Source: Saccoglossus kowalevskii (taxonomy: Eukaryota > Hemichordata > Enteropneusta > Harrimaniidae). From it: a stretch of 49,928 nt of DNA. The stretch lies in the NCBI RefSeq assembly GCF_000003605.2, contig NW_003142659.1, positions 1-49,928 of the forward strand. Reading direction: 5' to 3'. The notes under the pieces were generated by a model, which saw nothing but the letters and a program-made list of their open reading frames with translations, was not told the origin of the DNA and ran no database searches. Below, piece by piece: positions 11,632 to 24,665 of the stretch. The translations under genes and the position numbers were made by a program. How positions within the stretch are numbered: position 1 is the first letter of the stretch; the number at the start of each line of letters is the position of its first letter.

Positions 11632-12880
11632 GAAAGTATTACAGGAATTTCTCTGGTGGTTTGATGCTGTAAACGCCTAAATTAATATGTCTGGTATATG
11701 AACGTGTTACTGGGATTTCCCTGTTGGCTTGATGCTGTAAACCTCTCAACTAATATGTCTGGTATATGAACGTGTTACTGGGATTTCTCTGTTGGCTTGA
11801 TGCTGTAAACGTCTCAACTAATATGTCTGGCATATGAACGTGTTACTGGGATTTCACTGTTGGCTTGATGCTGTAAACCTCTCAACTAATGTGTCTGGCA
11901 TATGGACGTGTTACTGGAATTTCTCTGTTGGCTTGATGCTGTAAAGGTCTCAACTAATATGTCTGGTATATGATCATGTTACTGGAATTTCTCTGTTGGC
12001 TTGATGTTTTAAACATCTCAATATGTCTGGTATATGGACGTATTACTGGAATTTCTCTGTTGGCTTGATGCTGTAATCGTCTCAATTAATATGTCTGGTA
12101 TATGAACGTGTAACTGGAATTTCTCTGTTGACTTGATGCAGTAAACGTCTCAACTAATATGTCAGGCATATGAACATGTTACTGCAATTTCTCTGTTGGC
12201 TTGATGCTGTAAACATCTCAATATGTCTGGTATATGAACGTGTTACTGGGATTTCTCTGTTGGCTTGATGCTGTAAACCTCTCAACTAATGTATCTGGCA
12301 TATGAACGTGTTACTGGGATTTCACTGTTGGCTTGATGCTGTAATCCTCTCAACTAATGTGTCTCGCATATGAACGTGTTACTGGAATTTCTCTGTTGGC
12401 TTGATGGCGTAAACGTCTCAACAAATATGTCTGGTATATGAACGTGTTACTGGGATTTCTCTTTTGACTTGATGCTGTAGACGTCTCAACTAATATGTCT
12501 GGTATATGAAAGTATTACAGGAATTTCTCTGGTGGTTTGATGCTGTAAACGCCTAAATTAATATGTCTGGTATATGAACGTGTTACTGGGATTTCCCTGT
12601 TGGCTTGATGCTGTAAACCTCTCAACTAATATGTCTGGTATATGAACGTGTTACTGGGATTTCTCTGTTGGCTTGATGCTGTAAACGTCTCAACTAATAT
12701 GTCAGGCATATGAACATGTTACTGGAATTTCTCTGTTGGTTTGATGCTGTAAACATCTCAATATGTCTGGTATATGAACGTGTTACTGGGATTTCTCTGT
12801 TGGCTTGATGCTGTAAACCTCTCAACTAATGTGTCTGGCATATGAACGTGTTACTGGGATTTCACTGTTGGCTTGATGCT
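11460..12880 (+). repeat. 1.42-kb segment whose copy at 23.24-24.67 kb is circularly permuted
   Basis: Private variants fix two offsets to the later copy. GTAAAGGTC (11941) and the six-T monomer match at +12555. CTGCAATTTC, GTATCTGGC and GGTTTGATGCTGTAAACATC (12100-12880) match at +11139. In the later copy the second half comes first: 12100-12880 appears as 23239-24019, followed by 11460-12110 as about 24020-24665. Together the two pieces cover this segment once. Confidence 0.78.
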
Positions 12881-14496
12881 GTAAACCTCTCAACTAATAT
12901 GTCTGGTATATGAACGTGTTACTGGGATTTCTCTGTTGGCTTGATGCTGTAAACGTCTCAACTAATATGTCTGGCATATGAACGTGTTACTGGGATTTCA
13001 CTGTTGGCTTGATGCTGTAAACCTCTCAACTAATGTGTCTCGCATATGAACGTGTTACTGGAATTTCTCTGTTGGCTTGATGGCGTAAACGTCTCAACAA
13101 ATATGTCTGGTATATGAACGTGTTACTGGGATTTCTCTGTTGGCTTGATGCTGTAAACCTCTCAACTAATATGTCTGGCATATGAACGTGTTACTGGGAT
13201 TTCACTGTTGGCTTGATGCTGTAATCCTCTCAACTAATGTGTCTCGCATATGAACGTGTTACTGGAATTTCTCTGTTGGCTTGATGGCGTAAACGTCTCA
13301 ACAAATATGTCTGGTATATGAACGTGTTACTGGGATTTCTCTTTTGACTTGATGCTGTAGACGTCTCAACTAATATGTCTGGTATATGGACGTATTACAG
13401 GAATTTCTCTGGTGGTTTGATGCTGTAAACGCCTAAATTAATATGTCTGGTATATGAACGTGTTACTGGGATTTCCCTGTTGGCTTGATGCTGTAAACCT
13501 CTCAACTAATATGTCTGGTATATGAACGTGTTACTGGGATTTCTCTGTTGGCTTGATGCTGTAAACGTCTCAACTAATATGTCAGGCATATGAACATGTT
13601 ACTGGAATTTCTCTGTTGGCTTGATGCTGTAAACATCTCAATATGTCTGGTATATGAACGTGTTACTGGGATTTCTCTGTTGGCTTGATGCTGTAAACCT
13701 CTCAACTAATGTGTCTGGCATATGAACGTGTTACTGGGATTTCACTGTTGGCTTGATGCTGTAAACCTCTCAACTAATGTGTCTCGCATATGAACGTGTT
13801 ACTGGAATTTCTCTGTTGGCTTGATGGCGTAAACGTCTCAACAAATATGTCTGGTATATGAACGTGTTACTGGGATTTCTCTTTTGACTTGATGCTGTAG
13901 ACGTCTCAACTAATATGTCTGGTATATGAAAGTATTACAGGAATTTCTCTGGTGGTTTGATGCTGTAAACGCCTAAATTAATATGTCTGGTATATGAACG
14001 TGTTACTGGGATTTCCCTGTTGGCTTGATGATGTAAACCTCTCAACTAATATGTCTGGTATATGAACGTGTTACTGGGATTTCTCTGTTGGCTTGATGCT
14101 GTAAACGTCTCAACTAATATGTCTGGCATATGAACGTGTTACTGGGATTTCACTGTTGGCTTGATGCTGTAAACCTCTCAACTAATGTGTCCGGCATATG
14201 GACGTGTTACTGGAATTTCTCTGTTGGCTTGATGCTGTAAACGTCTCAACTAATATGTCTGGTATATGATCATGTTACTGGAATTTCTCTGTTGGCTTGA
14301 TGTTTTAAACATCTCAATATGTCTGGTATATGGACGTATTACTGGAATTTCTCTGTTGGCTTGATGCTGTAATCGTCTCAATTAATATGTCTGGTATATG
14401 AACGTGTAACTGGAATTTCTCTGTTGACTTGATGACGTAAACGTCTCAACTAATATGTCTGGTATATTAATGTGTTACTGGAATTTCTCTGTTGAC
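12881..14496 (+). repeat. Type B mosaic including a 540-bp unit
   Basis: Short runs of the type B series restart several times here: GTCTCGCATATG monomers near 13041, 13234 and 13780. A 540-bp unit lies between 13388 and 13928; its opening mark is the private form GGACGTATTACAGG. That form recurs only at 26351, offset 12963, together with GTAATCCTCTC, so 13.1-13.6 kb was copied to about 26.1-26.6 kb. A cassette (GATGTTTT at 14299) closes the interval. Confidence 0.82.
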
Positions 14497-17400
14497 TTGA
14501 TGCTGTACCATCTCAATATGTCTGGTATATGAACGTGTTACTGGGATTTCTCTGTTGGCTTGATGCTGTAAACCTCTCAACTAATGTGTCTGGCATATGA
14601 ACGTGTTACTGGGATTTCACTGTTGGCTTGATGCTGTAAACCTCTCAACTAATGTGTCACGCATATGAACGTGTTACTGGAATTTCTCTGTTGGCTTGAT
14701 GGCGTAAACGTCTCAACAAATATGTCTGGTATATGAACGTGTTACTGGGATTTCTCTTTTTACTTGATGCTGTAGACGTCTCAACTAATATGTCTGGTAT
14801 ATGAAAGTATTACAGGAATTTCTGTGGTGGTTTGATGCTGTAAACGCCTAAATTAATATGTCTGGTATATGAACGTGTTACTGGGATTTCCCTGTTGGCT
14901 TGATGCTGTAAACCTCTCAACTAATATGTGTGGTATATGAACGTGTTACTGGGATTTCTCTGTTGGCTTGATGCTGTAAACGTCTCAACTAATATGTCAG
15001 GCATATGAACATGTTACTGGAATTTCTCTGTTGGCTTGATGCTGTAAACATCTCAATATGTCTGGTATATGAACGTGTTACTGGGATTTCTCTGTTGGCT
15101 TGATGCTGTAAACCTCTCAACTAATGTGTCTGGCATATGAACGTGTTACTGGGATTTCACTGTTGGCTTGATGCTGTAAACCTCTCAACTAATGTGTCTC
15201 GCATATGAACGTGTTACTGGAATTTCTCTGTTGGCTTGATGGCGTAAACGTCTCAACAAATATGTCTGGTATATGAACGTGTTACTGGGATTTCTCTTTT
15301 GACTTGATGCTGTAGACGTCTCAACTAATATGTCTGGTATATGAAAGTATTACAGGATTTTCTCTGGTGGTTTGATGCTGTAAACGCCTAAATTAATATG
15401 TCTGGTATATGAACGTGTTACTGGGATTTCCCTGTTGGCTTGATGCTGTAAACCTCTCAACTAATATGTCTGGTATATGAACGTGTTACTGGGATTTCTC
15501 TGTTGGCTTGATGCTGTAAACGTCTCAACTAATATGTCTGGCATATGAACGTGTTACTGGGATTTCACTGTTGGCTTGATGCTGTAAACGTCTCAATTAA
15601 TATGTCTGGTATATGAACGTGTTACTGGAATTTCTCTGTTGACTTGGTGCTGTAAACCTCTCAACTAATATGTCTGGTATATGAACGTGTTATTGGAATT
15701 TCTCTGTTGACTTGATGCTGTAAACGTCTCAACTAATATGTCTGGTATATGAATATGTTACTGGGATTTCTCTGTTGGCTTGATGCTGTAAACGTCTCAA
15801 CTAATGTGTCTGGCATATGAACGTGTTACTGGGATTGCACTGTTGGCTTGATGCTGTAAACCTCTCAACTAATGTGTCTCGCATATGAACGTGTTACTGG
15901 AATTTCTCTGTTGGCTTGATGGCGTAAACGTCTCAACAAATATGTCTGGTATATGAACGTGTTACTGGGATTTCTCTTTTGACTTGATGCTGTAGACGTC
16001 TCAACTAATATGTCTGGTATATGAAAGTATTACTGGAATTTCTCTGGTGGTTTGATGCTGTAAACGCCTAAATTAATATGTCTGGTATATGAACGTGTTA
16101 CTGGGATTTACCTGTTGGCTTGATGCTGTAAACCTCTCAACTCATATGTCTGGTATATGAACGTGTTACTGGGATTTCTCTGTTGGCTTGATGCTGTAAA
16201 CGTCTCAACTAATATGTCTGGCATATGAACGTGTTACTGGGATTTCACTGTTGGCTTGATGCTGTAAACCTCTCAACTAATGTGTCTGGCATATGGACGT
16301 GTTACTGGAATTTCTCTGTTGGCTTGATGCTGTAAACGTCTCAACTAATATGTCTGGTATATGATCATGTTACTGGAATTTCTCTGTTGGCTTGATGTTT
16401 TAAACATCTCAATATGTCTGGTATATGGACGTATTACTGGAATTTCTCTGTTGGCTTGATGCTGTAATCGTCTAAATTAATATGTCTGGTATATGAACGT
16501 GTAACTGGAATTTCTCTGTTGACTTGATGCTGTAAACCTCTCAACTAAAATGTCTGGTATATGAACGTGTTATTGGAATTTCTCTACTGACTTGATGCTG
16601 CAAAGGTCTCAACTAATATGTCTGGTATATGAACGTGTTATTGGAATTACTCTATTGACTTGATGCTGTAAACGTCTCAACTAATATGTCTGGTATATGA
16701 ATATGTTACTGGAATTTCTCTGTTGACTTGATGACGTAAACGTCTCAACTAATATGTCTGGTATATGAACTTGTTACTGGAATTTCTCTGTTGACTTGAT
16801 GCTGTATACGTCTCAACTAATATGTCTGGTATATGAACGTGTTACTGGAATTTCTCTGTTGGCTTGATGCTGTAAACATCTCAACTGACATGTCTGGTAT
16901 ATTAACGTGTTACTGGATTTTTTCTGTTGACCTGGTGGTATAAACGTTTCAACTAATGTGTCTGGTATATGATCATGTTAATGGAATTTCTCTGTTGGCT
17001 GTTGTAATCACCTCAATATGTCTGGTATATGAACGTATTACTGGAATTTCTCTGTTGGCTTGATGCTGTAAACGTCTCAATTAATATGTCTGGTATATGA
17101 ACGTGTTACTGGAATTTCTCTGTTGACTTGATGCTGTAAACCTCTCAACTAATATGTCTGGTATATGAACGTGTTACTGGAATTTCTCTGTTGGCTTGAT
17201 GCTGTAAACGTCTCAACTAATATGTCTGGTATATGAATATGTTACTGGAATTTCTCTGTTGACATGATGACGTAAACGTCTCAACTAATATGTCTGGTAT
17301 ATTAATGTGTTACTGGAATTTCTCTGTTGACTTGATGCTGTATACGTCTCAACTAATATGTCTGGTATATGAACGTGTTACTGGGATTTCTCTGTTGGCT

Positions 17401-17773
17401 TGATGCTGTAAACATCTCAACTAATATGTCTGGCATATGAACGTGTTACTGGGATTTCACTGTTGGCTTGATGCTGCAAACCTCTCAACTAATGTGTCTG
17501 GCATATGGACGTGTTACTGGAATTTCTCTGTTGGCTTGATGCTGTAAACGTCTCAACTAATATGTCTGGTATATGATCATGTTACTGGAATTTCTCTGTT
17601 GGCTTGATGTATTAAACATCTCAATATGTCTGGTATATGGACGTATTACTGGAATTTCTCTGTTGGCTTGATGTTGTAATCGGCTCAATTAATATGTCTG
17701 GTATATGAACGTGTAACTGGAATTTCTCTGTTGACTTGATGACGTAAACGTCTCAACTAATATGTCTGGTATA
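14497..17773 (+). repeat. 3.3-kb segment duplicated at 27189-30465 (copy 1)
   Basis: A constant offset of 12692 bp links this segment to the later one through many private variants: GCTGTACCATC (14501, a 1-bp deletion), TCACGCATATG, TTTTTACTTG, TCTGTGGTGG, TATGTGTGG, ACAGGATTTTC, GATTTACC, CTCATATGTC, the GACCTGGTGG monomer (16929), GACATGATGACG, GCTGCAAACC (17472), GATGTATTAAAC (17606) and AATCGGCTC. It contains a 540-bp unit (14803-15343), the 60-mer at 16997 and two cassettes. I noticed four or five single-base differences between the copies, for example GGGATTGCAC here against GGGATTTCAC there, so identity is well above 99%. Confidence 0.9.
14803..15342 (+). repeat. 540-bp eight-monomer unit inside the 3.3-kb duplication
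   Basis: Bracketed by GAAAGTATTACAGG at 14803 and GAAAGTATTACAGGA at 15343; the closing mark continues as TTTTCTC instead of ATTTCTC. The matching pair in the second copy lies at 27495 and 28035, offset 12692, with the same TTTTCTC variant. The unit carries TATGTGTGG, found elsewhere only in copies of this segment. Confidence 0.9.
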
Positions 17774-19235
17774 TTAATGTGCTACTGGAATTTCTCTGTT
17801 GACTTGATGCAGTAAACGTCTCAACTAATATGTCAGGCATATGAACATGTTACTGGAATTTCTCTGTTGGCTTGATGCTGTAAACATCTCAATATGTCTG
17901 GTATATGAACGTGTTACTGGGATTTCTCTGTTGGCTTGATGCTGTAAACCTCTCAGCTAATGTGTCTGGCATATGAACGTGTTACTGGGATTTCACTGTT
18001 GGCTTGATGCTGTAAACCTCTCAACTAATGTGTCTCGCATATGAACGTGTTACTGGAATTTCTCTGTTGGCTTGATGGCGTAAACGTCTCAACAAATATG
18101 TCTGGTATATGAACGTGTTACTGGGATTTCTCTTTTGACTTGATGCTGTAGACGTCTCAACTAATATGTCTGATATATGAAAGTATTACAGGAATTTCTC
18201 TGGTGGTTTGATGCTGTAAACGCCTAAATTAATATGTCTGGTATATGAACGTGTTACTGGGATTTCCCTGTTGGCTTGATGCTGTAAACCTCTCAACTAA
18301 TATGTCTGGTATATGAACGTGTTACTGGGATTTCTCTGTTGGCTTGATGCTGTAAACGTCTCAACTAATATGTCAGGCATATGAACATGTTACTGGAATT
18401 TCTCTGTTGGCTTGATGCTGTAAACATCTCAATATGTCTGGTATATGAACGTGTTACTGGGATTTCACTGTTGGCTTGATGCTGTAAACCTCTCAACTAA
18501 TGTGTCTGGCATATGAACGTGTTACTGGGATTTCACTGTTGGCTTGATGCTGTAAACCTCTCAACTAATGTGTCTCGCATATGAACGTGTTACTGGAATT
18601 TCTCTGTTGGCTTGATGGCGTAAACGTCTCAACAAATATGTCTGGTATATGAACGTGTTACTGGGATTTCTCTTTTGACTTGATGCTGTAGACGTCTCAA
18701 CTAATATGTCTGGTATATGAAAGTATTACAGGAATTTCTCTGGTGGTTTGATGCTGTAAACGCCTAAATTAATATGTCTGGTATATGAACGTGTTACTGG
18801 GATTTCCCTGTTGGCTTGATGATGTAAACCTCTCAACTAATATGTCTGGTATATGAACGTGTTACTGGGATTTCTCTGTTGGCTTGATGCTGTAAACGTC
18901 TCAACTAATATGTCTGGCATATGAACGTGTTACTGGGATTTCACTGTTGGCTTGATGCTGTAAACCTCTCAACTAATGTGTCCGGCATATGGACGTGTTA
19001 CTGGAATTTCTCTGTTGGCTTGATGCTGTAAACGTCTCAACTAATATGTCTGGTATATGATCATGTTACTGGAATTTCTCTGTTGGCTTGATGTTTTAAA
19101 CATCTCAATATGTCTGGTATATGGACGTATTACTGGAATTTCTCTGTTGGCTTGATGCTGTAATCGTCTCAATTAATATGTCTGGTATATGAACGTGTAA
19201 CTGGAATTTCTCTGTTGACTTGATGACATAAACGT
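17280..19235 (+). repeat. 1956-bp higher-order unit, copy 1 (29 monomers)
   Basis: Marks recur 1956 bp apart: GCTGCAAACC at 17472 and 19428, the cassette GATG at 17606 and 19562, GAAAG at 18179 and 20135 and again at 18719 and 20675. 1956 is 25 x 68 + 4 x 64. The unit includes one 540-bp block (18179-18719) and two cassettes (17606 and 19090). Its first part overlaps the 3.3-kb duplicated segment, so the tandem duplication and the long-range one share material. Confidence 0.87.
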
Positions 19236-20920
19236 CTCAACTAATATGTCTGGTATATTAATGTGTTACTGGAATTTCTCTGTTGACTTGATGCTGTATA
19301 CGTCTCAACTAATATGTCTGGTATATGAACGTGTTACTGGGATTTCTCTGTTGGCTTGATGCTGTAAACATCTCAACTAATATGTCTGGCATATGAACGT
19401 GTTACTGGGATTTCACTGTTGGCTTGATGCTGCAAACCTCTCAACTAATGTGTCTGGCATACGGACGTGTTACTGGAATTTCTCTGTTGGCTTGATGCTG
19501 TAAACGTCTCAACTAATATGTCTGGTATATGATCATGTTACTGGAATTTCTCTGTTGGCTTGATGTTTTAAACATCTCAATATGTCTGGTATATGGACGT
19601 ATTACTGGAATTTCTCTGTTGGCTTGATGTTGTAATCGTCTCAATTAATATGTCTGGTATATGAACGTGTAACTGGAATTTCTCTGTTGACTTGATGACG
19701 TAAACGTCTCAACTAATATGTCTGGTATATTAATGTGCTACTGGAATTTCTCTGTTGACTTGATGCAGTAAACGTCTCAACTAATATGTCAGGCATATGA
19801 ACATGTTACTGGAATTTCTCTGTTGGCTTGATGCTGTAAACATCTCAATATGTCTGGTATATGAACGTGTTACTGGGATTTCTCTGTTGGCTTGATGCTG
19901 TAAACCTCTCAACTAATGTGTCTGGCATATGAACGTGTTACTGGGATTTCACTGTTGGCTTGATGCTGTAAACCTCTCAACTAATGTGTCTCGCATATGA
20001 ACGTGTTACTGGAATTTCTCTGTTGGCTTGATGGCGTAAACGTCTCAACAAATATGTCTGGTATATGAACGTGTTACTGGGATTTCTCTTTTGACTTGAT
20101 GCTGTAGACGTCTCAACTAATATGTCTGATATATGAAAGTATTACAGGAATTTCTCTGGTGGTTTGATGCTGTAAACGCCTAAATTAATATGTCTGGTAT
20201 ATGAACGTGTTACTGGGATTTCCCTGTTGGCTTGATGCTGTAAACCTCTCAACTAATATGTCTGGTATATGAACGTGTTACTGGGATTTCTCTGTTGGCT
20301 TGATGCTGTAAACGTCTCAACTAATATGTCAGGCATATGAACATGTTACTGGAATTTCTCTGTTGGCTTGATGCTGTAAACATCTCAATATGTCTGGTAT
20401 ATGAACGTGTTACTGGGATTTCACTGTTGGCTTGATGCTGTAAACCTCTCAACTAATGTGTCTGGCATATGAACGTATTACTGGGATTTCACTGTTGGCT
20501 TGATGCTGTAAACCTCTCAACTAATGTGTCTCGCATATGAACGTGTTACTGGAATTTCTCTGTTGGCTTGATGGCGTAAACGTCTCAACAAATATGTCTG
20601 GTATATGAACGTGTTACTGGGATTTCTCTTTTGACTTGATGCTGTAGACGTCTCAACTAATATGTCTGGTATATGAAAGTATTACAGGAATTTCTCTGGT
20701 GGTTTGATGCTGTAAACGCCTAAATTAATATGTCTGGTATATGAACGTGTTACTGGGATTTCCCTGTTGGCTTGATGATGTAAACCTCTCAACTAATATG
20801 TCTGGTATATGAACGTGTTACTGGGATTTCTCTGTTGGCTTGATGCTGTAAACGTCTCAACTAATATGTCTGGCATATGAACGTGTTACTGGGATTTCAC
20901 TGTTGGCTTGATGCTGTAAA
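19236..20920 (+). repeat. 1956-bp higher-order unit, copy 2 (partial)
   Basis: Follows copy 1 to about 20920, where copy 1 has GTGTCCGGCATATGGACG and this copy switches to GTCTGGCATATTAATG. About 1.68 kb is kept. Copy-specific single changes include CATACGGACG near 19459 and GAACGTATTACTGGG near 20470. The 540-bp unit at 20135-20675 corresponds to 18179-18719 in copy 1. Confidence 0.85.
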
Positions 20921-22271
20921 CGTCTCAACTAATATGTCTGGCATATTAATGTGTTACTGGGATTTCTCTGTTGGCTTGATGGCGTAAACGTCTCAACAAA
21001 TATGTCTGGTATATGAACGTGTTACTGGGATTTCTCTTTTGACTTGATGCTGTAGACGTCTCAACTAATATGTCTGATATATGAAAGTATTACAGGAATT
21101 TCTCTGGTGGTTTGATGCTGTAAACGCCTAAATTAATATGTCTGGTATATGAACGTGTTACTGGAATTTCTCTGTTGGCTTGATGCTGTAAACGTCTCAA
21201 TTAATATGTCTGGTATATGAACGTGTTACTGGAATTTCTCTGTTGACTTGATGCTGTAAACCTTTCAACTAATATGTCTGGTATATGAACGTGTTACTGG
21301 AATTTCTCTGTTGGCTTGATGCTGTAAACGTCTCAACTAATATGTCTGGTATATGAATATGTTACTGGAATTTCTCTGTTGACTTGATGACGTAAACGTC
21401 TCAACTAATATGTCTGGTATATTAATGTGTTACTGGAATTTCTCTGTTGACTTGATGCTGTATACGTCTCAACTAATATGTCTGGTATATGAACGTGTTA
21501 CTGGGATTTCTCTGTTGGCTTGATGCTGTAAACATCTCAACTAATATGTCTGGCATATGAACGTGTTACTGGGATTTCACTGTTGGCTTGATGCTGTAAA
21601 CCTCTCAACTAATGTGTCTGGCATATGGACGTGTTACTGGAATTTCTCTGTTGGCTTGATGCTGTAAACGTCTCAACTAATATGTCTGGTATATGATCAT
21701 GTTACTGGAATTTCTCTGTTGGCTTGATGTTTTAAACATCTCAATATGTCTGGTATATGGACGTATTACTGGAATTTCTCTGTTGGCTTGATGCTGTAAT
21801 CGTCTCAATTAATATGTCTGGTATATGAACGTGTAACTGGAATTTCTCTGTTGACTTGATGACGTAAACGTCTCAACTAATATGTCTGGTATATTAACGT
21901 GTTACTGGAATTTCTCTGTTGACTTGATGCAGTAAACGTCTCAACTAATATGTCAGGCATATGAACATGTTACTGGAATTTCTCTGTTGGCTTGATGCTG
22001 TAAACATCTCAATATGTCTGGTATATGAACGTGTTACTGGGATTTCTCTGTTGGCTTGATGCTGTAAACCTCTCAACTAATGTGTCTGGCATATGAACGT
22101 GTTACTGGGATTTCACTGTTGGCTTGATGCTGTAAACCTCTCAACTAATGTGTCTCGCATATGAACGTGTTACTGGAATTTCTCTGTTGGCTTGATGGCG
22201 TAAACGTCTCAACAAATATGTCTGGTATATGAACGTGTTACTGGGATTTCTCTTTTGACTTGATGCTGTAG
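20921..22271 (+). repeat. Type B segment copied twice downstream
   Basis: GAAAG marks at 21083 and 22299 enclose the CCTTTCAAC monomer (21261), a GTATATTAACG monomer (about 21891) and a cassette (21726). CCTTTCAAC recurs at 32197 (offset 10936) and 37257 (offset 15996). GTATATTAACG recurs at the 15996 offset. The copy near 37.1 kb lacks one monomer, because the GAAAG offset there is 16064, 68 bp more. Confidence 0.83.
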
Positions 22272-22743
22272 ACGTCTCAACTAATATGTCTGGTATATGA
22301 AAGTATTACAGGAATTTCTCTGGTGGTTTGATGCTGTAAACGCCTAAATTAATATGTCTGGTATATGAACGTGTTACTGGGATTTCCCTGTTGGCTTGAT
22401 GATGTAAACCTCTCAACTAATATGTCTGGTATATGAACGTGTTACTGGGATTTCCCTGTTGGCTTGATGCTGTAAACGTCTCAACTAATATGTCTGGCAT
22501 ATGAACGTGTTACTGGGATTTCACTGTTGGCTTGATGCTGTAAACCTCTCAACTAATGTGTCTGGCATATGGACGTGTTACTGGAATTTCTCTGTTGGCT
22601 TGATGCTGTAAACGTCTCAACTAATATGTCTGGTATATGATCATGTTACTGGAATTTCTCTGTTGGCTTGATGTTTTAAACATCTCAATATGTCTGGTAT
22701 ATGGACGTATTACTGGAATTTCTCTGTTGGCTTGATGCTGTAA
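22272..22743 (+). repeat. 472-bp tandem unit, copy 1 (six 68-mers and one 64-mer)
   Basis: GAAAG at 22299 and the cassette GATG at 22670 are repeated exactly 472 bp later. The unit runs from a GACGTCTCAA junction through GAAAGTATTACAGG, CGCCTAAATTAATATG, TTTCCCTGTTGG with GATGATGTAAACC, a second TTTCCCTG monomer and the cassette. Both copies share the unusual double TTTCCCTG, so the duplication looks very recent. Confidence 0.88.
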
Positions 22744-23215
22744 TCGTCTCAACTAATATGTCTGGTATATGAAAGTATTACAGGAATTTCTCTGGTGGTT
22801 TGATGCTGTAAACGCCTAAATTAATATGTCTGGTATATGAACGTGTTACTGGGATTTCCCTGTTGGCTTGATGATGTAAACCTCTCAACTAATATGTCTG
22901 GTATATGAACGTGTTACTGGGATTTCCCTGTTGGCTTGATGCTGTAAACGTCTCAACTAATATGTCTGGCATATGAACGTGTTACTGGGATTTCACTGTT
23001 GGCTTGATGCTGTAAACCTCTCAACTAATGTGTCTGGCATATGGACGTGTTACTGGAATTTCTCTGTTGGCTTGATGCTGTAAACGTCTCAACTAATATG
23101 TCTGGTATATGATCATGTTACTGGAATTTCTCTGTTGGCTTGATGTTTTAAACATCTCAATATGTCTGGTATATGGACGTATTACTGGAATTTCTCTGTT
23201 GGCTTGATGCTGTAA
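22744..23215 (+). repeat. 472-bp tandem unit, copy 2
   Basis: Starts inside the TGTAATCGTC monomer that closes the cassette, which jumps to CAACTAATATG and GAAAGTATTAC (22771) in place of the usual CAATTAATATG. That hybrid monomer is the crossover junction. I saw no difference between this copy and copy 1 by eye. Homologous material at about 38.3-38.76 kb carries only one unit. Confidence 0.87.
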
Positions 23216-23238
23216 TCGTCTCAATTAATATGTCTGGT

Positions 23239-24665
23239 ATATGAACGTGTAACTGGAATTTCTCTGTTGACTTGATGCAGTAAACGTCTCAACTAATATG
23301 TCAGGCATATGAACATATTACTGCAATTTCTCTGTTGGCTTGATGCTGTAAACATCTCAATATGTCTGGTATATGAACGTGTTACTGGGATTTCTCTGTT
23401 GGCTTGATGCTGTAAACCTCTCAACTAATGTATCTGGCATATGAACGTGTTACTGGGATTTCACTGTTGGCTTGATGCTGTAATCCTCTCAACTAATGTG
23501 TCTCGCATATGAACGTGTTACTGGAATTTCTCTGTTGGCTTGATGGCGTAAACGTCTCAACAAATATGTCTGGTATATGAACGTGTTACTGGGATTTCTC
23601 TTTTGACTTGATGCTGTAGACGTCTCAACTAATATGTCTGGTATATGAAAGTATTACAGGAATTTCTCTGGTGGTTTGATGCTGTAAACGCCTAAATTAA
23701 TATGTCTGGTATATGAACGTGTTACTGGGATTTCCCTGTTGGCTTGATGCTGTAAACCTCTCAACTAATATGTCTGGTATATGAACGTGTTACTGGGATT
23801 TCTCTGTTGGCTTGATGCTGTAAACGTCTCAACTAATATGTCAGGCATATGAACATGTTACTGGAATTTCTCTGTTGGTTTGATGCTGTAAACATCTCAA
23901 TATGTCTGGTATATGAACGTGTTACTGGGATTTCTCTGTTGGCTTGATGCTGTAAACCTCTCAACTAATGTGTCTGGCATATGAACGTGTTACTGGGATT
24001 TCACTGTTGGCTTGATGCTGTAAACCTCTCAACTAATGTGTCTCGCATATGAACGTGTTACTGGAATTTCTCTGTTGGCTTGATGGCGTAAACGTCTCAA
24101 CAAATATGTCTGGTATATGAACGTGTTACTGGGATTTCTTTTTTGACTTGATGCTGTAGACGTCTCAACTAATATGTCTGGTATATGAAAGTATTACAGG
24201 AATTTCTCTGGTGGTTTGATGCTGTAAACGCCTAAATTAATATGTATGGTATATGAACGTGTTACTGGGATTTCCCTGTTGGCTTGATGCTGTAAACCTC
24301 TCAACTAATATGTCTGGTATATGAACGTGTTACTGGGATTTCTCTGTTGGCTTGATGCTGTAAACGTCTCAACTAATATGTCTGGCATATGAACGTGTTA
24401 CTGGGATTTCACTGTTGGCTTGATGCTGTAAACCTCTCAACTAATGTGTCTGGCATATGGACGTGTTACTGGAATTTCTCTGTTGGCTTGATGCTGTAAA
24501 GGTCTCAACTAATATGTCTGGTATATGATCATGTTACTGGAATTTCTCTGTTGGCTTGATGTTTTAAACATCTCAATATGTCTGGTATATGGACGTATTA
24601 CTGGAATTTCTCTGTTGGCTTGATGCTGTAATCGTCTCAATTAATATGTCTGGTATATGAACGTG
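23239..24665 (+). repeat. Circularly permuted copy of 11.46-12.88 kb
   Basis: The first piece (23239-24019) equals 12100-12880 and carries CTGCAATTTC (near 23331), GTATCTGGC and GGTTTGATGC. The second (about 24020-24665) equals 11460-12110 and carries the six-T monomer (near 24137) and GTAAAGGTC (24496). Both ends of the copy lie in the GAACGTGTAACTGG monomer. GAAAG marks at 23647 and 24187 are 540 bp apart, although the marks in the source (12508 and 11632) are in the opposite order. Confidence 0.78.
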
